Below, piece by piece: positions 40,292 to 48,557 of a DNA stretch of 64,000 bases. The DNA comes from Oscillospiraceae bacterium (lineage in GTDB: Bacteria; Bacillota; Clostridia; Oscillospirales; Ruminococcaceae): the NCBI GenBank assembly GCA_022793675.1, contig JAAWDH010000041.1, positions 214,913 to 278,912 of the forward strand, in the 5' to 3' direction. Position 1 is the stretch's first letter; every line of letters starts with the position of its first letter. The notes beneath the pieces were generated by a model. It saw only the letters and a program-made list of their open reading frames with translations, did no database searches and was not told the DNA's origin. Made by a program: the position numbers and the translations under genes.

Positions 40292-41422
40292 TCAGATGAC
40301 GACGGTGCGGCCTTCCCTGGCCGCTTTGGCGAAGTTGTCGATCTGGCGCTGGATGAACATCCCCCGTTCAAAGTCGCGGACAGGCTTTTTGCCATGCTGG
40401 ATGCAGTCAATAAACTCGCAGATTACGCCGTAATGCTGTACGCCCTGCGTCCCTATGCCTAGGTATTTCTCAGGGATGGGGACAGGGTGCATCCCAAATT
40501 TCACCTCGGTCTCGCCGGGCAGCGGCGCATTGATCAGCGACATCCCGATCGTGTTCTTGGGCCATTTGGTCGAGTTGGAAACAGCGCCGTATTCGCCGAT
40601 AATCTCAAAATCAGCGCCGGCCATATTGACCCGGCTGGTCATAAAGGTAAACAGCACGCCCTTATCGGTGAGGGCCGAGAAGGAAGCGGCATCGTCGTTG
40701 GTCACAGCACCCTTTTCTCCGTCGGCCTTCTCGCCCATCACGCTGGACGGGTCGATCTGGTAACGTTCTTTGATAACCGTTGTGGTCATCGCGCTGAAGG
40801 CGCAGAGCTGCCCGCACTGCCCGCCCAGCATCCACTCGGAGGAATCCAGCATATGTGCGCCGAAATCCGCCAGGGAGCCGGTGCCGGAAGTTTTCTCCTG
40901 AAGCCGCCATTCCAAATAGACCTTTTCGGCATTGGCAAAACGCCCGCCGCCGCCGTGATGGCGGACAAAGCGGATCTGCCCCAAAACGCCGCTGTCGACG
41001 ATCTCCTTCATATACTGGACGGCAGACTGCTCGCGGTAGTTGAAGCTGGTCATCGCCACCAGCTCAGGATGGGCTTTAGAGGCAGCGAGGGCTTTCTCGC
41101 CTTCGGCCGCATCGGTAGAAAAAGGCTTTTCCACCAGTACATGCTTGCCGGCGTCCAGCATCTTCACTGCCAGATCGGCGTGAAAGCAGTTGGGGACGCA
41201 GAGGCTCACCGCATCCACCAGCCCGAGGAATTCCTCCAGCGAATCGCAGGCCTTTACCCCTTCGATGTTGTGCTTTTCGATAAACGCCGCAGCGCGTCCT
41301 GGGACAATATCGTAAAAAGCAGTGACCTTTGCACCATCACATTTTATGTAGCCGTCGTAATGGGATTTGGCGATACCGATCGTAAACCCCGTGCCGATGA
41401 TACCGATGCGAACCTGTTCCAT
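40292..41422 (-). CDS. Gfo/Idh/MocA-family NAD(P)-dependent oxidoreductase
   Basis: A 376-residue sugar dehydrogenase. N-terminal Rossmann motif VRIGIIGTGFTIGIAKSHYDGY, then DAVSLCVPNCFHADLAVKMLDAGKHVLVEKPFSTDAAEGE with the catalytic-type EKP Lys, and a C-terminal alpha/beta substrate domain with FVRHHGGGGRFAN and GTGSLADFGAHMLD. It is the first gene of the operon, directly behind the LacI-controlled promoter. With the neighbouring barrel isomerases it may oxidise a sugar to a keto intermediate for epimerisation or cleavage. Confidence 0.9.
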   Translation of the reverse strand: MEQVRIGIIGTGFTIGIAKSHYDGYIKCDGAKVTAFYDIVPGRAAAFIEKHNIEGVKACDSLEEFLGLVDAVSLCVPNCFHADLAVKMLDAGKHVLVEKPFSTDAAEGEKALAASKAHPELVAMTSFNYREQSAVQYMKEIVDSGVLGQIRFVRHHGGGGRFANAEKVYLEWRLQEKTSGTGSLADFGAHMLDSSEWMLGGQCGQLCAFSAMTTTVIKERYQIDPSSVMGEKADGEKGAVTNDDAASFSALTDKGVLFTFMTSRVNMAGADFEIIGEYGAVSNSTKWPKNTIGMSLINAPLPGETEVKFGMHPVPIPEKYLGIGTQGVQHYGVICEFIDCIQHGKKPVRDFERGMFIQRQIDNFAKAAREGRTVVI

Positions 41423-41469
41423 AAAGTGCAGCCGCCTTTCTCGTATGTCAGGTTATACAAATTTTTTGC

Positions 41470-41515
41470 AAACGTTTCAGGAACGCCTCAGACAAGCCGC
41501 GTAACCTAAACGTTT
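41470..41515. promoter_or_regulatory. Two LacI-type operator palindromes
   Basis: AAACGTTT occurs at 41470-41477 (in TTGCAAACGTTTCAGG) and 41508-41515 (in CCTAAACGTTTAAG), 38 bases apart centre to centre. The central CpG is typical of LacI-family operators. The second starts about 11 bases downstream of the minus-strand -10, over the expected transcription start. Confidence 0.72.
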
Positions 41516-41525
41516 AAGTAATTTC

Positions 41526-41554
41526 ATTATAAGCAGCAATTTGCATTTTGTCAA
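41526..41554 (-). promoter_or_regulatory. Promoter of the sugar-utilisation operon
   Basis: Minus strand TTGACA (41554-41549), 17-base spacer, TATAAT (41531-41526): perfect consensus, with an operator-like palindrome at the start site. Confidence 0.9.
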
Positions 41555-41661
41555 TAGGTTCCCGTGAATTTGATGAGGTTTTTTTTCTAAGCCACCGAAA
41601 ATATGGTGAATTGGCAATTGTTTATTTTGTTCACCCCGGCAGCCCGCCGGCAGCGCCCTCC

Positions 41662-41690
41662 TTGACTTTTCCCCCTAATTGGGATAAAGT
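41662..41690 (+). promoter_or_regulatory. Probable promoter of the LacI-type regulator gene
   Basis: TTGACT (41662-41667), 17-base spacer, TAAAGT (41685-41690), about 28 bases before the chosen start codon. Weaker than the divergent operon promoter. Confidence 0.55.
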
Positions 41691-41718
41691 GTAATAGTGA
41701 AAAGAAAGGGTGAAACCT

Positions 41719-42810
41719 GTGCAGCAAAAAGTAACGTTAAAGGACGTTGCCCAGCTGGCCGGCGTCTCCGTCGCCACCGCTTCCTACGTCCTCAACCGCA
41801 GCCCCAACCAGAAAATCTCCAAAGAAACCCGCGCCCGGGTCCGTGAAGCGGCGCGGGCGCTTTCCTACCTGCCCAACACCTCCGCCCAGTCGCTGCGCTC
41901 CAACCGCAGCGGCTGCATCGGCGTGGCCATCGACAAAGAGTTCACCGTCCCTCGCTACGCCCAGACCCTGCAGGGCATCCGCCAGGTGTTGGAAGAAAAC
42001 GGCTACCAGCTGATGATCTGCGCCACCAAAGTGCTCCGCGGGGAGTACCCGGACTATCTCAACTGCTACTTCTCCCGCGCGGTAGACGGCATTATCCACA
42101 TCGGCGCAGATAACAAAGACCTCCCCCAAGAGATGGAAGAGGTCATTATCCGTCACGGGATCCCTGCCGTCGCCTTCGATTGCAGCAGCAATTCCAGGGT
42201 TTCGTCAGTACGGATCAACTATTTTACCGGCGCAAAGGATTTGGCGCTGTATATGGCCGACTGCGGCGTGCGCAACATCCACTACATCCGCCCGGCCATA
42301 GATACCGTCCAGGAGCGCCAGCGGGAGCAGGGAATCCTCCGCGCCGTGTACGAACGGCCCGAGCTGGAGCTGACGCTGCACCGGCTGCAGTTTTCATACA
42401 GCGGCACCAATATGCAGATTTACCAGAGCAACTTCTCCAAGATTGAACAAGCGGAATTTGAAGAGTATGCGCAGGCCGTCCATGGCCTGGTTGACGACTT
42501 CCGGGACAGCATGGAAAGGGTAGCCGTCAAAGGAAAGGTGCTGGAAGATTCCGCAATCATCTGCAGCTGGGCCGCCATGGAACAGCACGTCTGCGCCGCA
42601 CTGGAAGGGCTGCCTTTCCGGCCGCGGATCGGCGTATTAGCGCAGGGGCTGCTGTTCCCAGGGAGCTACCCCTACATCACCTACTGCGAGCTGCCCAACT
42701 ACGCTGCCGGGCAGGCCTGCGCCCGGCAGGTGCTGCAGCTGTTAGAAAATCCAGAAGCGATTACCCACACGCTCCTGGATCCAGTCATTTCACCAATCGC
42801 CGCCCGTTAA
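41719..42810 (+). CDS. LacI-family transcriptional regulator
   Basis: A 363-residue repressor: helix-turn-helix VTLKDVAQLAGVSVATASYVLNRSPNQKIS, hinge region near RALSYLPNTSAQSLRSNRSG, then a periplasmic-binding-protein-like sensor domain (IGVAIDKEFTVPRYAQTLQGIRQVLEENGYQL, VDGIIHIG). The GTG at 41719 is chosen because GAAAGG lies 8 bases upstream; the GTG at 41710 is too close to it. Transcribed divergently from the sugar operon, with the operator palindromes between, so it very likely represses that operon in the absence of its sugar. Confidence 0.92.
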   Translation: MQQKVTLKDVAQLAGVSVATASYVLNRSPNQKISKETRARVREAARALSYLPNTSAQSLRSNRSGCIGVAIDKEFTVPRYAQTLQGIRQVLEENGYQLMICATKVLRGEYPDYLNCYFSRAVDGIIHIGADNKDLPQEMEEVIIRHGIPAVAFDCSSNSRVSSVRINYFTGAKDLALYMADCGVRNIHYIRPAIDTVQERQREQGILRAVYERPELELTLHRLQFSYSGTNMQIYQSNFSKIEQAEFEEYAQAVHGLVDDFRDSMERVAVKGKVLEDSAIICSWAAMEQHVCAALEGLPFRPRIGVLAQGLLFPGSYPYITYCELPNYAAGQACARQVLQLLENPEAITHTLLDPVISPIAAR

Positions 42811-42819
42811 AACCAAAGC

Positions 42820-43674
42820 CTATTTGGCTATGTCACGATGGGCCGTGCGCACATTATGCCGCCCGTTGTCCGAAAGATGCTGGTACAGCCGTTCGGCGAT
42901 CGTCACGCTGCGGTGCTTGCCGCCTGTACAGCCCACCGCTATCGTGAGCTGCGTTTTGCCTTCCTTCTGGTAAAGCGGCAGCAGGAACGCCGTCAGCCCT
43001 TCCAAACGTTCCAGCAGCTCCCCAGATTCCGGCGCGTCCATCACAAAATCCTGCACATCCTGTTCTAAGCCTGTCCGCAATTTAAGCTCGTCCACATAAA
43101 AAGGATTGGGCAGGCAGCGCACGTCAAACACCAAGTCTGCCTCTGCCGGCAGGCCGTATTTGAACCCGAAAGACATCACGGTCACCAGCATCGCGTTCTT
43201 GATGCTGTCCAGAAAAAGCCCTGTCAGGCGCTGCCGCAGTTCCGCCGCCGACAGGTGGGTGGTATCGATCACATAGTCCGCCCGCACCCGCGCCGGCCGC
43301 AGCAGCACCCGCTCGTTGCGGATGGCTTCAGAGAGGCCGCCCGCCGCCAGCCCCGCCAGCGGGTGCCGCCGCCTTGTCTCCTTATACCGGCGCATCAGCT
43401 CGGCGTCGCCAGCATCCAAAAACAGGAGCTTATAGGCAAATCCCGCCTCTTTCATGGCATCCAGCTCTTCAAACAGCCCATAAAACAGGTCGCCGCCGCG
43501 CAGGTCGGTGACCACTGCTACCCGGCTGAAGCTGCTTTTTAAGCAAAGCTCCGCCATTTTGGTAATCAGCTTTGGGGGCATATTGTCCACACAGTAGAAA
43601 CCGATATCTTCCAGCGCGTCTACGGTACGGGACTTGCCTGCGCCGGACATCCCAGTCACGATGATAAAATCCAT
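42820..43674 (-). CDS. rapZ: RNase adapter/nucleotide-binding protein RapZ (YvcJ)
   Basis: A 284-residue P-loop protein: Walker A GMSGAGKS (8-15), YCVDNMPPKL, Walker-B-like LLFLDAGDAELMRRYKETRRRHPL, and the C-terminal signature FDVRCLPNPFY with AVGCTGGKHRSVTIAERL. In E. coli RapZ controls GlmS through sRNA decay; in Bacillus YvcJ acts in competence, and YvcJ binds UDP-GlcNAc-related ligands. It lies 10 bases after murB on the same strand. The whiA gene that often follows it is not here; the next gene is the convergent LacI regulator. Confidence 0.95.
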   Translation of the reverse strand: MDFIIVTGMSGAGKSRTVDALEDIGFYCVDNMPPKLITKMAELCLKSSFSRVAVVTDLRGGDLFYGLFEELDAMKEAGFAYKLLFLDAGDAELMRRYKETRRRHPLAGLAAGGLSEAIRNERVLLRPARVRADYVIDTTHLSAAELRQRLTGLFLDSIKNAMLVTVMSFGFKYGLPAEADLVFDVRCLPNPFYVDELKLRTGLEQDVQDFVMDAPESGELLERLEGLTAFLLPLYQKEGKTQLTIAVGCTGGKHRSVTIAERLYQHLSDNGRHNVRTAHRDIAK

Positions 43675-43684
43675 AGCTCCCCCT

Positions 43685-44587
43685 TCAGCGCTGCCAGCTG
43701 CCCAGACGCCGGACTTCCGGTTCCAGCTGAATGCCGGTCTGGGCGAGCACCCGCTCCGCCACGGCGGCCATCAGCTCCTCCACCTCGGCGGCCGTCGCTT
43801 CGCCGCAGTTGACAACAAAGCCGCTGTGCTTCTCGCTGACCATCGCGTCCCCCACCCGGAAACCCTTGAGGCCGCAGCGTTCGATCAGCTCGGCGGCATA
43901 CCCGCCCGCCGGGCGTTTGAAGGTACTGCCGGCGCTGGGGTATTCGAGAGGCTGCTTCTCCCGGCGCTTTGCCATCAGCGCCTCCATATCCGCCCCAATC
44001 TGCCCTGGGTCGCCGGGGCGGAGGCCGAAAGCTGCCCGGACAATACAGTCTTCGCCGCCGCTGTAGCGGCTGTGCCGGTAGGAAAAGGAAAGCTCCTCCC
44101 CGCTTAAACGGTGCAGCCTGCCCGCCCTGTCCAGATGCTCCGCCCACAGCACCACGTCCTTCATCTCGCCGCCATAGGCCCCGGCGTTCATATACACCGC
44201 GCCGCCGACCGTCCCAGGGATGCCATAGGCAAATTCCAGCCCTGAAAGCCCATGCTCCAGCGCCGTCCGGCAGGCCTTGGAAAGGCTTGCCCCCGCTTCG
44301 CAGACCAGAACCTCGCCTTCCGCCGTCACTCCGGAAAAATTGTTCCCCAAAAGCACCACCGCGCCGTCGATGCCTGCATCCGCCACCAGCAGGTTGGAAC
44401 CCCGCCCCACAAACACCAGCGGGAACCCGCCCTGCATCAGCGCCGCAATCTGCCCCACCGTCCCCGGCATAGCCATCACCCGGGCCGGGCCGCCTATCTT
44501 AAAGGTGGTGTGGGCCTTCATCGGCTCCATTTCGGAGAAGGGGATTCCTTCCCGGCGGCAGACCGCAATCAATGTCTCTGTCCACAT
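43685..44587 (-). CDS. murB: UDP-N-acetylmuramate dehydrogenase
   Basis: Reduces UDP-GlcNAc-enolpyruvate to UDP-MurNAc in peptidoglycan synthesis, using FAD. The 300-residue protein shows the short (type II) MurB pattern: HTTFKIGGPARVMAMP, VGRGSNLLVADAGIDGAV, GLSGLEFAYGIPGTVGGAVYMNAGAYGGEM, SYRHSRYS, YPSAGSTFKRPAGGYAAELIERCGLKGF (catalytic Ser) and HSGFVVNCGEATAAEV. RBS AAAGGAG precedes the ATG at 44587. A strong stem-loop without a U-run (about 44625-44661) lies in the leader. Confidence 0.96.
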   Translation of the reverse strand: MWTETLIAVCRREGIPFSEMEPMKAHTTFKIGGPARVMAMPGTVGQIAALMQGGFPLVFVGRGSNLLVADAGIDGAVVLLGNNFSGVTAEGEVLVCEAGASLSKACRTALEHGLSGLEFAYGIPGTVGGAVYMNAGAYGGEMKDVVLWAEHLDRAGRLHRLSGEELSFSYRHSRYSGGEDCIVRAAFGLRPGDPGQIGADMEALMAKRREKQPLEYPSAGSTFKRPAGGYAAELIERCGLKGFRVGDAMVSEKHSGFVVNCGEATAAEVEELMAAVAERVLAQTGIQLEPEVRRLGSWQR

Positions 44588-44690
44588 GGGCAGCGCTCCT
44601 TTCTGTGGGGGAACCGGATACCCGCGCCGTCCCCAGCCAGGGGAACAGCGCGGGGCCTCTGCAAAAACTCACAAAAATATGGCCATAAGA

Positions 44691-45644
44691 TTACGCCTGT
44701 TTCCAGAGCATGGCGGCGCCGATGGTGCCGGCGTCGTTGCCCAGTGCGCAGCGGCGCAGTTCGCAGGTGGGCTGGCCTTCAATGGAGTAGGACTCCTTCT
44801 CGATGATTTCCCGCAGCGGGGCAAGCAGGGTCTCGCCCTCCTTGCAGATGCCGCCGCCAATCAGCAGCACTTCAGGCTGGAAAATATTGACAAAGTTTGC
44901 CAGCCCATTGCCCAAATAGGAGATGTATTTGCCGACCACAGCCGCGCCGGCCTCGTCGCCCAGCCGCATCGCGTCAAAGGCGGTCTTGCCGTCGACCTTG
45001 TTCATATCGGGGCAGACCTCCCACAGCTTAGAACCGGGGTTCTCGGCCATCGCAATGCGGGTCATTTTGATCAGGCCGGTTGCCGACGTATAGGCTTCCA
45101 AGCAGCCTTTGCGCCCGCAGGTGCACTGCCAGCCGTTATACTCGATCACCGTATGGCCCAGCTCGCCGCCGAACTGGTTAAAGCCCGTATAAATCTTGCC
45201 GTCGATGATAATGCCGCCGCCGACGCCGGTCCCCAGCGTAATGACCACGACATTGGCCACCCCAGCGGCCGCCCCAGCCAGCGCTTCGCCGTAAGCGGCG
45301 ACATTGGCGTCATTCTCTACATAGACCGATGTATGCAGCCGGCTCTCAAGATATGCCCGCAGCGGAGTATTGTGGAACTGAAGGTTATTGGCATAGACCA
45401 CCACGCCGTTTTTGCTGTCCACAGCGCCCGGCGTGCCAACGCCCACCGAAGCGATATCCTCAATGCCAAGCCCCAGCTCGGCCATTGCCTTTTTGGCGCA
45501 TTCGGCCATCCGGTCGGCGAGCGCCTCATCGTTGCCGTCTACCTCGGAAGGGATGCTGGCCTTGGCGACGATGTTATAGTTTTCGTCCACCACGCCGGCT
45601 TTGATAAAGGTGCCGCCCAGATCGATTCCCACATAATATTTCAT
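44691..45644 (-). CDS. ROK-family glucokinase
   Basis: Phosphorylates glucose at C6 using ATP. The 317-residue protein has the ATP loop YVGIDLGGTFIKAG, ENDANVAAYGE with catalytic Asp, VITLGTGVGGGIIIDGKIYTGFNQFGGELGH, and the ROK zinc site GWQCTCGRKGCLEAY. It sits between hprK and murB, a common clostridial arrangement linking sugar phosphorylation with HPr kinase signalling. The product feeds the isomerase encoded in the sugar operon downstream. Confidence 0.93.
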   Translation of the reverse strand: MKYYVGIDLGGTFIKAGVVDENYNIVAKASIPSEVDGNDEALADRMAECAKKAMAELGLGIEDIASVGVGTPGAVDSKNGVVVYANNLQFHNTPLRAYLESRLHTSVYVENDANVAAYGEALAGAAAGVANVVVITLGTGVGGGIIIDGKIYTGFNQFGGELGHTVIEYNGWQCTCGRKGCLEAYTSATGLIKMTRIAMAENPGSKLWEVCPDMNKVDGKTAFDAMRLGDEAGAAVVGKYISYLGNGLANFVNIFQPEVLLIGGGICKEGETLLAPLREIIEKESYSIEGQPTCELRRCALGNDAGTIGAAMLWKQA

Positions 45645-45710
45645 GACAAAGACTCCATTCCGCCATCGCTGGCATAATATGTCAGCCGCCCTGAAGGCAG
45701 CCTGAAAACG

Positions 45711-46676
45711 TTAGTAGTAGCCCCAGCCGCTGCCGCTGTTGTCCTCCTGCGGAACGACCGGCATCCCCAGGTTCTGCAAAAGCTCCTGCGCGGCGTTGTA
45801 GCCCATCTTCTTCTGGCGGTTGTTCATCGCCGCCACCTCCAAGATAATCGCCAAGTTCCGCCCCGGCTTGACCGGGATGGTCAGCGCCGGGATGTCAATC
45901 CCCAGAAGGGAGATATACTCGTTGTCCATCCCCATCCTGTCGTAAACCTTCTCAGGGTCCCAATGCTCCAGCTTGACCACCATCGAAATACGCTGGGTGG
46001 TATTGACGGCGCTCATACCGAACAGCCGCCGCACGTTGATGATGCCGATGCCGCGCAGTTCGACAAAATGGCGGATATTCTCCGGCGAAGACCCGACTAA
46101 CGTCTTGTTGGACACCCGCCTGATCTCCACCGCGTCGTCGGCAATCAGCCGGTGCCCGCGCTTTAAAAGCTCGATGGCCGTCTCGCTCTTGCCCACGCCG
46201 CTGTCCCCCAGGATCAGGATCCCTTCGCCGTAGCACTCCACCAGCACCCCGTGGCGGGTAATCCGCGGCGCAAGCGCAACGCTCAAAAAGGAGATCATCG
46301 CCACCGTCACATCCGTTGTCGACTCCTGGGTGCGCACAACCGGCACGCCGTATTTTTCGGCGGCCTCCCGCAGCTCCGGCAGCACCTCTATCCCCCTGGT
46401 GACGACCACCAGCGGCACTTTTAAGGCGCACATCCGCTCCATCCGCTCCCGCAGCACATCCTTTGGCAGGTCGCTTAAATAAGCGTTTTCCATCTTGCCC
46501 AGCATCTGGATCCGGTCTGCGTCAAAATACTCATAAAACCCATTGATAAACAGCCCCGGCCGGTTGATGTCGCTGGACGAAATCGCAATCTCGCCCGGAT
46601 CCCCCGGCAGGTAAATACTTTCAAACGAGAACTCTTTAATCATACTCGCAAGCGATACGCTAAATTTTGATGCCAT
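45711..46676 (-). CDS. hprK: HPr kinase/phosphorylase
   Basis: Phosphorylates or dephosphorylates HPr at Ser46 in response to fructose-1,6-bisphosphate and phosphate, the master switch of carbon catabolite control in Firmicutes. The 321-residue protein has the catalytic His142 region RHGVLVECYGEGILILG, Walker A GDSGVGKS (157-164), IADDAVEIRRV, and the HprK signature ELRGIGIINVRRLFG. The ATG at 46676 is chosen from the RBS GGAGG and family length; an in-frame ATG 17 codons upstream is probably leader. The C-terminus has a Gly/Ser-rich tail. Confidence 0.95.
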   Translation of the reverse strand: MASKFSVSLASMIKEFSFESIYLPGDPGEIAISSSDINRPGLFINGFYEYFDADRIQMLGKMENAYLSDLPKDVLRERMERMCALKVPLVVVTRGIEVLPELREAAEKYGVPVVRTQESTTDVTVAMISFLSVALAPRITRHGVLVECYGEGILILGDSGVGKSETAIELLKRGHRLIADDAVEIRRVSNKTLVGSSPENIRHFVELRGIGIINVRRLFGMSAVNTTQRISMVVKLEHWDPEKVYDRMGMDNEYISLLGIDIPALTIPVKPGRNLAIILEVAAMNNRQKKMGYNAAQELLQNLGMPVVPQEDNSGSGWGYY

Positions 46677-46752
46677 TTTCTTGCCTCCGCTTTGCGGCCA
46701 GCCGCAGGGCCAGCCTTCTATCTTCACAACCCAGAAATCTGATTCTTAGACT

Positions 46753-46782
46753 ATTATACTACAAAAAGGCGGGGGTTGGCAA
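46753..46782 (-). promoter_or_regulatory. Promoter of hprK group
   Basis: Minus strand TTGCCA (46782-46777), 18-base spacer, TATAAT (46758-46753), about 75 bases upstream of the hprK start. Confidence 0.72.
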
Positions 46783-46833
46783 GGCTTCGGTGGTAAATTC
46801 TGACGAAAAAACCGTAGGCATTTTATCAGAAAA

Positions 46834-47076
46834 TCAGCCGTCCTGTTTGGGCAAATCTTCATCCCTGCGGCGGAACAGTATCCCGACGCGCCGCCTTGCC
46901 GCCTCGCGGCGGGACTGGGTTGCCAAGCGGTCGACAAACCACCCGCCTGCCTCTGTCTCTGCCAGCACATCCCCCTCCCGCACGCCGCCGGGGAGCTCGG
47001 TAAGTGGGAGGAGCCGCTGCCCGTTATCCGTCTCGCAGACAGCAAAGCCGCCCTCAATGCGGTCGACAACCGTCAT
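46834..47076 (-). CDS. DUF3006 family small protein
   Basis: An 80-residue protein opening TVVDRIEGGFAVCETDNGQ, then LPLTELPGGVREGDVLAE, the beta-barrel-like DUF3006 pattern, and a basic C-terminus (RREAARRRVGILFRRR). The start overlaps the stop of the upstream metallo-hydrolase gene by four bases (ATGA), so they are coupled. DUF3006 genes commonly accompany ComEC-like hydrolases; their role is unknown. Confidence 0.85.
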   Translation of the reverse strand: MTVVDRIEGGFAVCETDNGQRLLPLTELPGGVREGDVLAETEAGGWFVDRLATQSRREAARRRVGILFRRRDEDLPKQDG

Positions 47077-48107
47077 GATTCCCCTCCGCGTTCCGTAGAG
47101 ACGACGATGCTGCTGCCGTCGCTCCTCATTACAATGCTGCCGTTGAGGTCATTGCGCCAGACCTTGGCCTTGCGTTCTTTCAGCAAAGCAAGCGTTTCCC
47201 GATGGGGATGGCCATAGCTGTTGCCCTCGCCCAGCTGGATGGCAAAGATGTCCGGGTTGACCGCATCGACAAACGCCTTGCTGGAAGAGGTGCTGCTGCC
47301 ATGGTGGCCCATTTTCAGCACATCCGCCGCCACCTTGGCCCCGCTTTCCAGCAGATCGGCCTCCGCGCCGCTTTCCATATCCCCAGTAAAAAGGAACGAA
47401 TTCCCCCCAAAAGTAAACTTCGTCACCAGCGAAATGTCGTTGAGGTCGTCGTATTCCTTCACTGGCCCCAGCACCTCAAGCAAACCGCCGCAGAGTTCGG
47501 CGCGGTCGCCCGGGACAGCCGTCAAAGCGCTGACGTTGTTATTTTCGACAGCGTCCAGCAGGTCATTGAAGGTACGGGTCGTCGGCATAATCTTTTCCGG
47601 GATTTCCGGCATCCAGAGCTGGTCGGTCGAAATGTTGTCAATCACCACGTCCAGCCCGCCGATATGGTCCGAATGGGGATGGGTGCCGATGGCCAAATCA
47701 AGGTGTTTGACCCCGCATTTTTCCAAATAGGCCACCACCTCATCGCCTTTATCATTTTCGCCGGCGTCAATCAGGATGGCCTGCCCATTCCCAGTAATCA
47801 GGATGGAATCCCCCTGGCCGACGTCGATAAAATGCACCTCTACCTCGCCGTTAACCGCCATGACCGGCCGCGAATCCTCCTTCAGCCCGTCGCCGATCGC
47901 CGTGAAATTGCCCCACAGCTCTTCTAACCCCTCCTGCCAGCCGCTGTAATCCTTGCCGTTGAACAGCGTGACGATCAGATAGACGCTGAACAGCAGCGCA
48001 ATCGCCCCAATCAGCCCCCAATTCAATTTCAGGCTTTTGCCCTTCGGCTTAACCGCCTGCTTAACCGCGCGTTTCACTATGCTGGACAAGCTTTTTCTCC
48101 GTGCCAT
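47073..48107 (-). CDS. ComEC-like metallo-beta-lactamase-fold hydrolase, membrane anchored
   Basis: A 344-residue protein with a basic N-terminus, one membrane helix (LNWGLIGAIALLFSVYLIV, about 26-45) and an extracytoplasmic MBL domain like the C-terminal domain of ComEC: VHFIDVGQGDSILI, GTHPHSDHIGGLDVV (HxHxDH metal site), FLFTGDMESGAE, LKMGHHGSSTSSS and YGHPHRETLALLKE. ComEC domains degrade the non-transported DNA strand; stand-alone forms may be nucleases or phosphodiesterases, but the transport channel is absent here. The ATG at 48107 follows AAGGAGG; that RBS overlaps the end of an upstream pseudogene. Confidence 0.9.
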   Translation of the reverse strand: MARRKSLSSIVKRAVKQAVKPKGKSLKLNWGLIGAIALLFSVYLIVTLFNGKDYSGWQEGLEELWGNFTAIGDGLKEDSRPVMAVNGEVEVHFIDVGQGDSILITGNGQAILIDAGENDKGDEVVAYLEKCGVKHLDLAIGTHPHSDHIGGLDVVIDNISTDQLWMPEIPEKIMPTTRTFNDLLDAVENNNVSALTAVPGDRAELCGGLLEVLGPVKEYDDLNDISLVTKFTFGGNSFLFTGDMESGAEADLLESGAKVAADVLKMGHHGSSTSSSKAFVDAVNPDIFAIQLGEGNSYGHPHRETLALLKERKAKVWRNDLNGSIVMRSDGSSIVVSTERGGES

Positions 48108-48118
48108 CAAATTCCTCC

Positions 48119-48447
48119 TTATCGCTGGGCGGCGGAAAGCCCCTTTGCCCTGCGGACATACCGCCGCGCATAAGGGCAAGCCACAAAGCATTTCCCGCAC
48201 AGGTCGGTTTCGATGCCTGTGCGCGCCTTCATCAGCTCAATCTGTTTTTCCCTGCATTTTTCCTTTCATAGTAGGCCGTGGTTGGCCCATCCTCAATCCC
48301 TTCCAAAATATGCGCCGGCACATTGACAGCTACCGACACCCCGCAAAGGTAACCCGTCCCAGAGACGCCCCGCAGATCCCCGAACCCGACCAGCGCCGCG
48401 CCTTCCTTATGCAGCAGCGCCTTCAGCTCTTCCGATAAGCCGCCCAT
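48119..48447 (-). pseudogene. Remnant of a 4Fe-4S (epoxyqueuosine-reductase-like) protein with internal deletion
   Basis: From the ATG at 48447 (RBS AAAGGGG) a normal N-terminus is read: GGLSEELKALLHKEGAALVGFGDLRGV, then AHILEGIEDGPTTAYY, as in double 4Fe-4S proteins of the QueG-like group. The frame then stops at 48232. In the next frame the tail of the same kind of protein continues, CREKQIELMKARTGI, ETDLCGKCFVACPYARRYVRRA, with a CxxCxxxCP cluster, to a stop at 48119-48121. Head and tail are joined around AAGGAAAAATG with the whole middle (probably over 100 residues and one cluster) missing and the frame shifted. Non-functional. Confidence 0.75.
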
Positions 48448-48509
48448 TTTATCACACCCCTTTAACGTCTCTGCATCCGTACGGAACAGAACGCGCCAAC
48501 CAAGTTTTG

Positions 48510-48548
48510 CCGAAAGCTGCACCCGGCCGCCCTCCGCAGAGGGCAAAC
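48510..48548 (-). repeat. Fragment of palindromic element family A
   Basis: The stem GCCCTC-TGCG-GAGGGC (minus strand), the same as the last hairpin of the full elements, followed by GGCAAAACTTGG. It lies directly after the YgiQ gene and could help terminate it. Confidence 0.5.
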
Positions 48549-48557
48549 TTCAGCGCG

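Noticed and set aside
44277..45677. Plus-strand open frame of 466 codons opposite murB and the ROK kinase
   Set aside because: Shadow of two conserved genes with intact motifs.
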